The notes beneath the pieces are model-generated. The model was not told the origin of the DNA and did no database searches. It was given only the letters and a program-made list of their open reading frames with translations. 64,000 nt of DNA from Natronocalculus amylovorans (GTDB lineage: Archaea; Halobacteriota; Halobacteria; Halobacteriales; Haloferacaceae): positions 637,288-701,287 of the forward strand of contig NZ_JAKRVX010000002.1 in NCBI RefSeq assembly GCF_023638035.1. The letters run 5' to 3'. The position numbers were made by a program, and so were the translations under genes. This document shows positions 17,225 to 26,356 of the stretch, one piece after another (position 1 is the first letter of the stretch; each line of letters begins with the position of its first letter).

Positions 17225-17716
17225 CTAGTGTCGACCCCACCGATTCATATCAACCGTCAGCACAAGTGCAGCCTCTCCATCATCGTAGTACCGCGGTATC
17301 CGTCGTATCCGTGAGAACCCTTCGGAGTAGTAGAGCGCTTTTGCTTTCTCATTGCCTTCTCGTACCTCGAGTTTTGTCACCGCTGCCCCGTCTACAAAGA
17401 GGCTCAAAAGCGATCGGCGAACGAGTTTCCGCCCAACGCCAAACCCTTGTGCATCCGGGTGAACCGCGATATCTTTGATATGCCCAATGTCGCGGCCATA
17501 GTTTGCCATGAGATCAGAGACAACATACCCAACGACAGCACCGTTGATTGTTGCGACAAGAAACCCTTTCTCGTCAAGGAAGCGCTCGAATGCACTGTAG
17601 GGCCACGGCTGCTCGAAGACCGTTTTTTCAATGCGATGAATCGCAAGCAGATCAGCACGCTCAGCACGTCGGATCGAGACGTCAATCTCCTCACGATTAT
17701 CAGGCAGTGTAGCCAC
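17225..17716 (-). CDS. rimI: Ribosomal-protein-alanine/N-terminal acetyltransferase RimI-like (GNAT)
   Basis: 163 residues from a GTG start at 17716 (VATLPDNREEIDVSIRRAER). The frame is open 93 codons further upstream, but that section is Ser/Lys-rich and does not match the family. The GNAT domain begins with IRRAERADLLAIHRIEKTVF. It shows the acetyl-CoA signature AVHPDAQGFGVGRKLVRRSL and the late NEKAKALYYSEGF. In Archaea this family acetylates protein N-termini. It lies downstream of aconitase on the same strand, 94 bases after its end. Confidence 0.87.
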   Translation of the reverse strand: MATLPDNREEIDVSIRRAERADLLAIHRIEKTVFEQPWPYSAFERFLDEKGFLVATINGAVVGYVVSDLMANYGRDIGHIKDIAVHPDAQGFGVGRKLVRRSLLSLFVDGAAVTKLEVREGNEKAKALYYSEGFSRIRRIPRYYDDGEAALVLTVDMNRWGRH

Positions 17717-17810
17717 ACAAATAGCTAGGAGGGTAGGAGCAAAAATCGATCGGATAGCAGCAGCTAGTGAGCGCTGATAAATAAAAAATAAAAACGAGGT
17801 GACTGATCGA

Positions 17811-19784
17811 TCAGTCGTCAGCAGGTGCAGCGCCGCCTGCGCTTTCTGCTTGGTTTTTGGTCCAAGAGAGTTTGCCACCTGCGGCGAGAATCTCGCGCTC
17901 GCGCTCGGATGCGTCGAGTTCTGCGGTGAACTCCCAGTCATCGTTGACGCGGACGGTGAACGCTTCTTGACCGTTTCGGACCGCTTCACCAACATCGTCG
18001 ACGATTTCGATATCGTCGCCCTGCTCGAATTTCTCGTAGGTTTCTTCGTCGATCGTCAGTGGAATGAGACCGAAGTTGAACAGGTTTGCTTTGTGGATTC
18101 GCGCGAACGACTGTGCGAAGACACCCTGAATGCCGAGGTACATCGGACAGAGCGCTGCGTGCTCGCGGGAGGATCCCTGACCGTAGTTCTCGCCTGCAAC
18201 GAGGAACCCGCCATCGGAGTCTTTGGCTCGCTGTGCGAACGTGTCGTCAACACGGCTGAGCGTAAAGTCAGAGAGCTTCTCAATGTTCGATCGGTACATG
18301 AGAATATCTGCGGTTGCTGGAATGATGTGATCCGTGGTGATGTTATCCGTCATTTTGAGGAATGCTTCACCGGAGAGCTCCGATTCCAGTGCGCCTTTCA
18401 GTGGCACGTCACCGATGTTTGGCCCCTTGATAAGGCTGTCATCGATCGCGTTCTCTGGAGAGATGAGATCTGCTTTCGAGCCGTCGTATTTTTCTGGAAG
18501 CTCAATGCCTGGTGCATCAAGATCGCCAACCTCATCAGCGAGATCTCGTGGGTCAATGATTTTACCGGCGATTGCGGCTGCTGCTGCGACTTCCGGCGAA
18601 CAGAGGTAGACGTTGTCGTCTTCGATACCGGATCGACCTTCGAAGTTACGGTTGAACGTACGCAGCGAGACGGAGTCCGATGCTGGAACGTGACCGATTC
18701 CGATACATGCACCACAGGTTGCCTCCGAGAAGTTGACACCGGCTGCCATCATCTCTGCGACCCAACCCTGTCGAGCGAGCATTTCGGATGCCTGTTTCGA
18801 ACCAGGTGCAACGATCATCTCGGTGTGTTTTGCGACCTCGCGGCCCTCAACCATCTTTGCGGCAGGAAGGATGTCCTCGTAGCCACCGTTCGTACAAGAG
18901 CCGACCATTACCTGCTCGACGCGCTCGCCTGCGACCTCACGGACCGGAACGACCTTGTCCGGCATGCTTGGACATGCGATGAGCGGTTCGAGTTCGGAGA
19001 GATCAATAACGATCTCGTCTGCATACTCGGCGTCGTCGTCAGCTTTCAGTTCAGTGTACACATCGCCACGATCAACTCGTTCGAGGTAATCTTTGGTCTG
19101 CTCGTCGCTTGGGAAGATCGAGGAGGTTGCACCAAGCTCGGTTCCCATGTTGGTGATCGTCATCCGCTCTGGAGCGGTGAGCGTTTCGACACCGGGACCG
19201 GTGTATTCGAAGATCTTGCCAACGCCACCTTTTACGGAGAGACGGCGGAGCATCTCAAGAATGACATCTTTTGCGGTTGTCCACTCGTCGAGTTCGCCCT
19301 CAAGTCGGACGCTGACGATCTCCGGCATTTCGACGTAGTATGCGCCGCCACCCATTGCGACGGAGATATCGAGTCCACCGGCACCGATCGCGAGCTGGCC
19401 GAGACCACCCGGTGTTGGTGTGTGGCTGTCCGATCCAAGGAGCGTCTTGCCCGGTGCAGCAAAGTTCTCTCGGTGAACGTTGTGACAGATACCATTGCCC
19501 GGACGGGAGAAGTGAGCACCGTACGTACCTGCAGCCGATCGGAGGAAACGGTGATCGTCTGTGTTTTTAAAGTCGAACTGGTAGGTCTGGTGGTCACAAT
19601 ACTGTGCAGCAAGTTCCGTTTGGACCTCATCAAGATCAAGTGCCTCAAACTGCAGCCACACCATTGTTCCGGTGGTGTCCTGCATAAGCGTCTGATCGAT
19701 CTCGATTCCGATCTCTTCGCCAGGCGTGAGTTCGCCCTCTACGAGATGATCGGAGAGGATTTTCTCAGTTACCGTTTGTCCCAT
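17811..19784 (-). CDS. acnA: Aconitate hydratase
   Basis: Interconverts citrate and isocitrate in the TCA cycle using a [4Fe-4S] cluster. 657 residues from MGQTVTEKILSDHLVEGEL. Domain order is standard: domains 1-3 carry the cluster cysteines (VGSCTNGG and EATCGACIG), and a C-terminal swivel domain has the substrate-binding NYGQGSSREHAALCP. The length matches the shorter prokaryotic/mitochondrial-type aconitase. The frame is open 34 codons upstream, but a TATA-like element at 19810-19818 sits inside that extension at the distance expected for a leaderless transcript from 19784, which supports this start. Confidence 0.96.
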   Translation of the reverse strand: MGQTVTEKILSDHLVEGELTPGEEIGIEIDQTLMQDTTGTMVWLQFEALDLDEVQTELAAQYCDHQTYQFDFKNTDDHRFLRSAAGTYGAHFSRPGNGICHNVHRENFAAPGKTLLGSDSHTPTPGGLGQLAIGAGGLDISVAMGGGAYYVEMPEIVSVRLEGELDEWTTAKDVILEMLRRLSVKGGVGKIFEYTGPGVETLTAPERMTITNMGTELGATSSIFPSDEQTKDYLERVDRGDVYTELKADDDAEYADEIVIDLSELEPLIACPSMPDKVVPVREVAGERVEQVMVGSCTNGGYEDILPAAKMVEGREVAKHTEMIVAPGSKQASEMLARQGWVAEMMAAGVNFSEATCGACIGIGHVPASDSVSLRTFNRNFEGRSGIEDDNVYLCSPEVAAAAAIAGKIIDPRDLADEVGDLDAPGIELPEKYDGSKADLISPENAIDDSLIKGPNIGDVPLKGALESELSGEAFLKMTDNITTDHIIPATADILMYRSNIEKLSDFTLSRVDDTFAQRAKDSDGGFLVAGENYGQGSSREHAALCPMYLGIQGVFAQSFARIHKANLFNFGLIPLTIDEETYEKFEQGDDIEIVDDVGEAVRNGQEAFTVRVNDDWEFTAELDASEREREILAAGGKLSWTKNQAESAGGAAPADD

Positions 19785-19809
19785 AACATCCGAAGGTCGA
19801 TTCTCGGCG

Positions 19810-19818
19810 GATATAAAT
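19810..19818 (-). promoter_or_regulatory. TATA-box-like element of the aconitase gene
   Basis: The minus strand reads ATTTATATC here, 26 to 34 bases before the aconitase ATG at 19784. That is the spacing expected for an archaeal TATA box driving a nearly leaderless mRNA. It is found from sequence only. Confidence 0.5.
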
Positions 19819-19998
19819 CCCGCGTGTTTACTACCGGAAAACCATGTACAATTACTACTTGAGTGGCAATTTTGGTAGAATCGCACTTGATATGTCCTTA
19901 AGATGTTTATGTGTTAAAATGTACCATGATTAATGCGGGAGTTTTTCACACACATACACACCGACACTGTTTTGATAATTAAGTAATTTTTCCACAGT

Positions 19999-20469
19999 AT
20001 GTTTAGGGCAGGGTCGTTCGTGGCAGAACAGTTAGGACCGGTTGCACCGTCTCAGAAGCAACCAAATGGTGTTGATCTGACAGTCGAGTCGATTTATACA
20101 CAGGAATCACCGGGCAGAATACAAACAGATGGGAAAAAGGTTGGTGAGCGGTCTGAAGTCTCGCTTACTGATGGGATGTATTCGCTTGCACCCGGTGGCT
20201 ACGTAGCGCGATATACAGAAACAGTTCGTATTCCAGAGGGGCATATCGGGTTTGTCTATCCACGTTCGACACTCATGCGTAACTCCTGTATGCTCCATAC
20301 TGCGGTGTGGGATGCCGGGTACGAAGGAAAAGGAGAGGGACTGTTGGAGGTCCATCATCCGATCGAAATTGAACCCGGTGCCCGTATTGCCCAACTTGTC
20401 CTCGCAGCGGCAAACCATGATGGGGCATACGATGGGAGCTACCAAGGTGAACGGATAGATGGACAGTGA
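19999..20469 (+). CDS. dUTP diphosphatase / dCTP deaminase family protein
   Basis: A 156-residue member of the trimeric dUTPase/Dcd fold, which removes dUTP or makes dUMP precursors. NGVDLTVESIY, FVYPRSTLMRNSCML and WDAGYEGKGEGLLEVHHP match the family motifs, and PGARIAQLVL is the late motif. Whether it is a dUTPase, a dCTP deaminase or bifunctional cannot be settled from sequence alone, but the short length favours a dUTPase-like enzyme. It overlaps the downstream histidine kinase gene by 11 bases. A TATA-like TAATTAAGTA lies about 15-25 bases upstream. Confidence 0.88.
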   Translation: MFRAGSFVAEQLGPVAPSQKQPNGVDLTVESIYTQESPGRIQTDGKKVGERSEVSLTDGMYSLAPGGYVARYTETVRIPEGHIGFVYPRSTLMRNSCMLHTAVWDAGYEGKGEGLLEVHHPIEIEPGARIAQLVLAAANHDGAYDGSYQGERIDGQ

Positions 20470-21520
20470 CGTCACGGACCAAACCGACGACACCATCGCA
20501 CCAGAACATTACATTCAGGCATTTCACGGCACACAGAACGCCGCAATAATCACGGACAAGCAGTACCGGATTCTTGATGTCAACGATCAGTGCGTCAAAC
20601 AGTTCAGCTACAGCCGTGATGAGCTCCGTGGAGAGTTACCAATAAAACTGCTGACAGATCAGCGGCTATTGGAAGAGATCACTGACACGGTTGAACGATC
20701 CGGCCACTGGAGTGGACACTGTGAGCTACAAACTGCGGACAATCGCCGGATCTACGGCTATGGTCATGCAAGGGAACTTCGTTATAATGGACACAGCATT
20801 GGCTATCTCGCCGTTTTTACTGACAAAACACGCGATCGACTATACGAGCAGAGTCTGAGTATTCTCAACCGAGTGCTTCGACATAATATCCGAAATGACG
20901 CAAACGTTGTCTTGGGCCATTTAGAGCTTCTCTCTGATGAACTGAATAACGAACAGATTGAATCGCTGACGATTGCGATCGATCGTGTTAATGCGATGGT
21001 CAGCCGAGCGGAGACAACCCGATCGTTCAGCGGAATATTCGCAGAGAATGTGCAAAGTGCGCTCCGTCCCATTCGGTTAGATACCACTGTTTCCGACGCA
21101 GTTGCACAAGCAGATGTCAGTAGCGGACACATAACCGTTGATGTAGACCCAGTGTGGGTTGTTGCCGATCAAACCCTCACGCCTGCGATTACGGCTGTGA
21201 TTGAGAATGCAATCAAACACAACGATTCCGATCACCCATGCGTCGAAATCACAACGTCGGTTCAGCCAGGAACAAATGCGGCCCCGGACACGGACCGACT
21301 AACACTCTCAATTGCAGACAACGGCCCTGGAGTCAGTGATGATCGGCGTGAGCGAATCTTTGGGCGCGAAGAGTGGACGCCAGTGCATCATGGTCAGGGG
21401 TTGAGCCTCTTCTTTGTCGATCGGCTCATGGATCTCTACGGTGGGACCGTCCGAATCACAGACAATGAGCCACGCGGAAGCGTGTTTAAATTACAGTTTA
21501 GAATCCCAGATTCTATTTAG
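20459..21520 (+). CDS. PAS-domain sensor histidine kinase
   Basis: 353 residues, soluble. A PAS domain spans about 15-125 (NAAIITDKQYRILDVNDQC). The haloarchaeal dimerisation H-box is LRHNIRNDANVVLGHLELL with His142 as the predicted phosphoacceptor. The ATPase domain shows the N box ENAIKHND, the G1 box DNGPGV and a G2-like HGQGLSLFFVDRLM. No response regulator is adjacent, as is common in haloarchaea. Its start lies inside the dUTPase-like gene (11-base overlap), implying translational coupling. Its stop overlaps the convergent ZnuA-like gene by 4 bases. The signal is unknown. Confidence 0.92.
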   Translation: MDSDVTDQTDDTIAPEHYIQAFHGTQNAAIITDKQYRILDVNDQCVKQFSYSRDELRGELPIKLLTDQRLLEEITDTVERSGHWSGHCELQTADNRRIYGYGHARELRYNGHSIGYLAVFTDKTRDRLYEQSLSILNRVLRHNIRNDANVVLGHLELLSDELNNEQIESLTIAIDRVNAMVSRAETTRSFSGIFAENVQSALRPIRLDTTVSDAVAQADVSSGHITVDVDPVWVVADQTLTPAITAVIENAIKHNDSDHPCVEITTSVQPGTNAAPDTDRLTLSIADNGPGVSDDRRERIFGREEWTPVHHGQGLSLFFVDRLMDLYGGTVRITDNEPRGSVFKLQFRIPDSI

Positions 21521-22914
21521 TGCTCAGCTGTCGGATCTGCTGCACCCAATGCGGTTGCAAACGCTGGGAGATTAATTTCGGTCATTTGCGAAAGAAGCGA
21601 GCCACGTCCATCCGTGTTCCACTCTTCGGTTGTGCTTTCAAGCGGCGAGATCATTCGTCTCTCTTCGACCGTGTCGGCTTCTGCTGCAATGACTGACGCA
21701 ATTCGATCGCCCTCAAAATAGTCCCAGAGCACACAGTCGATCGCTTCGGCCTCAATAAGTTCGATCGTCTCAGCAATCTCTGCGGGAGTTGGTTCGTGGT
21801 CCGCAGAGAGCCCAACAGGCGTGTGAATTTCAAATCCGTAACGATCGGCGAGATAGCCAAACGAATCGTGTCCGGCGACGATTACTGTCTCACGAGTGCG
21901 CGTTTGAAGCGTCTCTTCATACAGTTCATGAACCGACGCAAGTTCGTCGATGTATGCATCTGCATTCTCTCGATACTGGTGTTCCCATGCAGGATCAAGG
22001 TCAATAAGTGCATCACGAATCGTCTTGACGCCTTGTTGGGCTAACACTGGGTCAGCAAAGAATTTTACATCAAACTCACCATGAGTGTGAGTCGATTCAC
22101 TGCTGTCGGATCGGTTTTCAGCACCACCGTCACCTGCTGTAATACCGATCGGCGGCGTTTGCCAGCGATCATCCGCCGTTTCAAGTGAAAAAATAACGCT
22201 GGTTTCACCGGCTTCTGTCGCGGTGAACCTGACGAGGTCCCGATCGATCGATGTCGAAACAAACGCTGCAGCGCTAGGGTCCGGAAACACAACCGCAAAC
22301 TCAACATTACTGTGTGTAAACGAGATCACGTCGCCAGAGTGATCTGTAACAACAACTCGCAGTGTTACCGTCTCCCCCGCGGGGATATCGGGGATTTCGC
22401 CATGCCAGTGATCAAAATGAAAGTCCGCAACAGTGTTCTCGGTCCCTGGATCAACGAGCGCAACGGTTTCGACGGTGAGTGCTTCGACCGTGCGATTCTT
22501 TGCAGTCGCATACCGTCGCAGTGGAATGCCTTCAAGCGCATCGATAAGTGTCACGCTGTCTGCATACGCCGATTGGAGCTGTTCGGCTGCTGCTTCGGCC
22601 CACGGCTGGAACCGTTCAACAGCAAAATAGACGAACGCATCCGCCTCAACAAGTGTTGGAAGAAGCGACGCAGGTGGCTCCCATTCATGACCATATGCAC
22701 CAACTGGAACTGGGTTTTCAACGGAGACCCGATCGCCACCAATAGCGCTTGTAAACTCATAGAGTGGAAACAGCGATGTGACCACAGTTGGACCACCGTC
22801 CGATTGTGACTGCGGAGGCGACGAAGAAGCAGATGGAGAGGGAGACTGAAGACAGCCAGCAAGCCCGGTGAGCGCACCACCACATCCAACGAGCAGCGAT
22901 CGGCGGCTATTCAT
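21517..22914 (-). CDS. znuA: Zinc ABC transporter substrate-binding lipoprotein with a large internal insertion
   Basis: 465 residues with a Tat-like N-terminus (MNSRRSLLVG) and lipobox LAGC (Cys21). Cluster A-I metal-binding features are GHEWEPPASLLPTLVEADAFVY (His76), AGHDSFGYLADRYGFEIHT (His349) and a C-terminal LWDYFEGDR. The usual His-rich loop is replaced by about 135 residues (142-278). These form a beta-rich domain containing FHFDHWHGE (His166, His169, His171), and the expected D-P-H-x-W motif is altered to HTHGEFDVKFFADP. No permease or ATPase gene is adjacent. Zinc is the likeliest ligand, with manganese an alternative. Confidence 0.87.
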   Translation of the reverse strand: MNSRRSLLVGCGGALTGLAGCLQSPSPSASSSPPQSQSDGGPTVVTSLFPLYEFTSAIGGDRVSVENPVPVGAYGHEWEPPASLLPTLVEADAFVYFAVERFQPWAEAAAEQLQSAYADSVTLIDALEGIPLRRYATAKNRTVEALTVETVALVDPGTENTVADFHFDHWHGEIPDIPAGETVTLRVVVTDHSGDVISFTHSNVEFAVVFPDPSAAAFVSTSIDRDLVRFTATEAGETSVIFSLETADDRWQTPPIGITAGDGGAENRSDSSESTHTHGEFDVKFFADPVLAQQGVKTIRDALIDLDPAWEHQYRENADAYIDELASVHELYEETLQTRTRETVIVAGHDSFGYLADRYGFEIHTPVGLSADHEPTPAEIAETIELIEAEAIDCVLWDYFEGDRIASVIAAEADTVEERRMISPLESTTEEWNTDGRGSLLSQMTEINLPAFATALGAADPTAEH

Positions 22915-23013
22915 TATCTGAACTTTGGCTGTGCATAATTAGAATACTCGGTTCAGTCCCCAGATGTGAAATTGAGACTGGATTTCACTCCTTATGTTGT
23001 TCCGAGCAAAAGC

Positions 23014-23086
23014 GGGCTGGGAGGGAGTTGAACCCCCGACCGTCTGGTTAAAAGCCAGACGCTCTACCTAACTGAGCTACCAGCCC
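23014..23086 (-). tRNA. tRNA-Lys (UUU)
   Basis: The minus strand gives a full cloverleaf of 73 bases. The acceptor stem GGGCTGG pairs with CCAGCCC. The D arm contains AGCTCAGTTAGGTAGAGC, the anticodon stem GTCTGG/CCAGAC encloses a loop with TTT, and the T arm reads GGGGGTTCAACTCCCTC. No intron and no encoded CCA are present. It lies between the ZnuA-like gene and an M20 peptidase gene. Confidence 0.97.
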
Positions 23087-23185
23087 TCACCTGTTTTTGC
23101 CGTCACATCGGTATAAACGTTTAGATACTCGATGAGTGTGCGATATGCAACCGATCGACGTCGCAAGGTTTAGGCAACAATCGCA

Positions 23186-24454
23186 ATGACTCGATATATG
23201 GACCTTCGATCGTTCGTCTCAGATTTTCTTCGATTTGAATCCACGGCTGGGAACGAAGAGCCGGTACAACAGTGGCTCTCCGAACAGCTCTCTGCGTTTG
23301 GATTTGAAACGTATGAGTGGCACGCAGATGCGGATCGACTCTCATCACATCCATCATTCCCTGATGATCCAGACGACATACTGGTTGTTGGTCGGCCAAG
23401 CGTCGGTGGAGTTCTCGAATTTGGAGATCCCGATGCAGGACCAACGATCGTCCTTAACGGGCACATCGACGTGGTTCCTGCAGCCACCGAACACTGGGAC
23501 AGCGATCCGTTTGAGCCAGTCTGGAGCGACGATGGAGAGACACTCACCGCCAGAGGAGCAGCGGATATGAAAACCGGAACCGCGACCTGTATCGCCGCTG
23601 CGATCGGTGTTCGCGATGCTGTCGAATCCGGTTCCGTCAAACTGGATGGCCGGATCGTCGTTGAAGCAGTTGCAGGCGAAGAGGATGGCGGAATCGGGGC
23701 CGCGGCTGCAGCGTTGGACAATCCGTATCCATTCGATCGTGATGCAGCAATTATCGCCGAACCGACGAGCTTGCGTCCGATTATTGCAACCGAGGGAAGT
23801 CTCATGGTACGACTTGAACTGCAGGGACGATCCGCACATGCCGCAAGCGCATGGCACGGGGTAGATGTCCTCGACAAATTTGAGAACATCCGTGCCGCGA
23901 TCAAAGCGTTTGAAACGGGTCGAAACGACGCAGTTGAACACCCGCTATATCAGGAGTTCCCGCGCGCAGTGCCGATCGTCGTCGGAACGGTTTCTGCAGG
24001 GAGTTGGGCCTCAACCGTTCCTGCTGAACTCACGGCAGAGATTCGGGTCGGGGTTGGACCCGGAGAAACCGTTGCAGACGTTGAGTCTGAGCTTCGATCG
24101 CTACTTAACGAGGTCGCAGAGGCTGATGCGTGGCTTTCGGAACACCCACCGACGCTTGAGCGGTTTTCGGTGCAGTTTGAACCGGCAGTGATCGACCCGG
24201 ATGAGCCAATCCTCACAGCAGTACAAACTGGAATGAACGCGATCGGCAACACGGATATTGAACCGAAGGGGGCAACATACGGAACCGATGCACGCCATTA
24301 CATTGGGGCCGGAATTCCAACCGTTGTGTTCGGCCCGGGTGACATTGACCAAGCACACTATCCAAATGAGACGATCGAGTGGACGGATGTTGAGCAGGCG
24401 CAAACAGCGATCGAACAGGCTGCCATTGCATATCTGCAAGCCGAAAGCGTGTGA
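23186..24454 (+). CDS. M20-family metallopeptidase (ArgE/DapE/ACY1-type deacylase)
   Basis: 422 residues. A di-zinc hydrolase of the M20 family, which removes acyl groups from amino acids or cleaves dipeptides. Metal and catalytic motifs are LNGHIDVVP, RGAADMKTGTA and VAGEEDGGIGA, with the dimerisation-domain histidine in GRSAHAA and a late AHYPNE. The substrate is unclear: N-acetylornithine, succinyl-diaminopimelate and N-acyl amino acids are all possible. ATG at 23186 or 23198 could be the start. It ends only 6 bases from the stop of the decayed permease on the other strand. Confidence 0.92.
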   Translation: MTRYMDLRSFVSDFLRFESTAGNEEPVQQWLSEQLSAFGFETYEWHADADRLSSHPSFPDDPDDILVVGRPSVGGVLEFGDPDAGPTIVLNGHIDVVPAATEHWDSDPFEPVWSDDGETLTARGAADMKTGTATCIAAAIGVRDAVESGSVKLDGRIVVEAVAGEEDGGIGAAAAALDNPYPFDRDAAIIAEPTSLRPIIATEGSLMVRLELQGRSAHAASAWHGVDVLDKFENIRAAIKAFETGRNDAVEHPLYQEFPRAVPIVVGTVSAGSWASTVPAELTAEIRVGVGPGETVADVESELRSLLNEVAEADAWLSEHPPTLERFSVQFEPAVIDPDEPILTAVQTGMNAIGNTDIEPKGATYGTDARHYIGAGIPTVVFGPGDIDQAHYPNETIEWTDVEQAQTAIEQAAIAYLQAESV

Positions 24455-24460
24455 GCGAAG

Positions 24461-24765
24461 TTAGTTCCGGAAGAGCAGTCGTTCGATAATCGGCTCAAGG
24501 AATGTTGCTCGGCGTGATTTTCTCGAATGAACCAAGAGGACTGGCTGTTCGAGCCGGGTTGCAATCCGATCGAACGGTGGACTATATTGGACATTCCCCG
24601 GGGTAAAACACGAGGTTTGTGCCTGTTCATCTCATAAAGAACGCAAGAATAACTGCTGGCCTAGCCTCGGCCATTGCCAATCCTGGGAGAATAAAATACC
24701 ACTTCCAATCACTGCCCCATGCTAATTGCAATAACTGCAAACATTTTATTTTTCTTAGGAAAGTG
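24461..24765 (-). pseudogene. Remnant of an APC-family amino-acid permease (frameshifted, internal deletion)
   Basis: Read on the minus strand in shifting frames, the N-terminal hallmark of amino-acid permeases appears: MFAVIAISMG, then VIGSGI after a frameshift, then ILPGLAMAEARPAVILAFFM after another. The reading then jumps directly, near 24620-24630, to what looks like the last part of such a protein: PGNVQYSPPFDRIATRLEQP, continuing to a stop at 24461-24463. Almost the whole body of the gene, several hundred codons, is missing. The tail resembles the UspA-like end of haloarchaeal permeases. A TATA-like stretch lies upstream near 24790-24800. The rest of the gap, 24766-24843, is AT-rich and empty. 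Confidence 0.7.
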
Positions 24766-24843
24766 AAAATATGTGAACACCGGACTTCACTTTTATATAG
24801 ACGTATCCATATTTAAGCGCGTTTGTGGAGCGAAGAAACGGAA

Positions 24844-26355
24844 TTACGACTTCCAGAACGCCTTCGTAAAGAGCACTAGCACAGGGATAATTTCAATTCG
24901 ACCAATCCACATGAGCACAATCATGACTGCTTTCGTGCTCATTGGAAACACATCGTACGTTCCGTATGGTCCTGCAGCACCGAATGCAGGACCGATATTT
25001 AAGAACGTGGAGGCGGCAGCACCCATGGCGTCGAATGCAGGGATCTCGGATCCAGCGCGCTCACCATTCACTACGATAAAAATGGTAAGCAATCCAAAGA
25101 TGACGATACTGAGGAGAAGATAGGAGTAGATATCACGAATGGTGTCTTCGTCGACCGGTTTTCCAGAGATTCGAACGGGCTTGATCGCTTCGGGGTGGAT
25201 GCTCGTAAACAGGATCCGACGGAACGATTTCAGCGCAACCAGCCATCGAAGTGATTTGATTGAGCACGTCGTCGACCCGACCATTCCACCCGTGAACATA
25301 CATAAAAAGAGGAGATATTTTGCGCCGTTTGACCACAGATCAAAATCAATACTTGCGTATCCGGTGGTTGTTACAAGCGACGTGACATTGAACAGCGCAT
25401 GCCTAATTGTTTCCTCAGTGCCGTACGCTATTTCAGTATCAAAAAAGAGCAACAAGGCAACTAAACTGCTAAAGAAAGCAAGCGTTCCCAAATAAAAATG
25501 AAACTCCTGATTTTTTAAGAGTCGCTCGGGCTGGCCATCTATAAAAAAGTACAGCAGAATGAAGCTCGTCGATCCAACAATCATGAACGGGATGACAGCC
25601 CACTGGACGATCGGCGCAAACGCACCGATACTCTCCGGCTCAGGAGAAAAGCCAGCGGTCGCTACAGATGTGAATGCGTGTGCAACTGCATTGAATAACG
25701 TCATATTCGGGTCAAGACCGGAGACCCCAATACTGTAGAAAACGGCGATCGCGGTCACAGTGATACCAACATACAAGCCCCAAATAAGCCGCGCTGTTTC
25801 CGAAATTTTCGGCGTGAGTTTGTTCACGTCTTTTGTCTGCGTTTCGGACTCCATCAGCTGTGCACCACCAACACCAAGCTCAGAAAGAACTGCCGTTGCA
25901 AGGATCAAGATACCGAGCCCACCGAGCCACTGAATGAGCTGTCGCCACATCAGAATTGATTGGCTATGGAGTGAGAAATCTTGGAGCACAGTTGCTCCTG
26001 TTGTCGTGAGCCCACTCATTGATTCAAAAAGTGCATTTATCGGGTGGGCAATCGTTCCCACGCCAGCAACAACGAATGGGATCGCACCAACAGCAGCGAC
26101 AAGGAGCCAAATCATCGCAACTGCAAGGAACGCCTCACGCGGACCGAGGTTCTCGTCGGGATCCGAGAGATACCGAAAGTACCCACCAAGCGAGACGGAA
26201 ACAACAATTGCAGCCACAAATGGGAGTGCTGACTCACCATAGTAGAGCGCAAGCACAAGTGGAAATGCGAGCGGACCTGCAAGGTAGATGAGAACCTCGC
26301 CAGTCAACCCAACGCTTGCACGCCAGCCAACACGGATGTTAGAAAAGAAGTTCAT
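24844..26355 (-). CDS. trkH: TrkH-family potassium uptake membrane subunit
   Basis: 503 residues. The ion-conducting subunit of a Trk system, with four pore-loop repeats in a many-helix membrane protein. Selectivity-filter regions are visible as SMSGLTTTGATVL, TSVATAGFSP, SLVTTTGYASIDF and GGMVGSTTCSIKSLRW. It is read just downstream of trkA, with 1 base between them, so the gate regulator and pore are made together. The length is typical. Confidence 0.96.
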   Translation of the reverse strand: MNFFSNIRVGWRASVGLTGEVLIYLAGPLAFPLVLALYYGESALPFVAAIVVSVSLGGYFRYLSDPDENLGPREAFLAVAMIWLLVAAVGAIPFVVAGVGTIAHPINALFESMSGLTTTGATVLQDFSLHSQSILMWRQLIQWLGGLGILILATAVLSELGVGGAQLMESETQTKDVNKLTPKISETARLIWGLYVGITVTAIAVFYSIGVSGLDPNMTLFNAVAHAFTSVATAGFSPEPESIGAFAPIVQWAVIPFMIVGSTSFILLYFFIDGQPERLLKNQEFHFYLGTLAFFSSLVALLLFFDTEIAYGTEETIRHALFNVTSLVTTTGYASIDFDLWSNGAKYLLFLCMFTGGMVGSTTCSIKSLRWLVALKSFRRILFTSIHPEAIKPVRISGKPVDEDTIRDIYSYLLLSIVIFGLLTIFIVVNGERAGSEIPAFDAMGAAASTFLNIGPAFGAAGPYGTYDVFPMSTKAVMIVLMWIGRIEIIPVLVLFTKAFWKS

Positions 26356-26356
26356 A

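Noticed and set aside
17799..19862. Long plus-strand open frame (about 690 codons) opposite aconitase
   Set aside because: It lies exactly over the aconitase gene in antisense. Its composition (rich in Cys, Arg and Val) is not haloarchaeal-like and contains no domain, so it is an artefact of the coding bias on the other strand.
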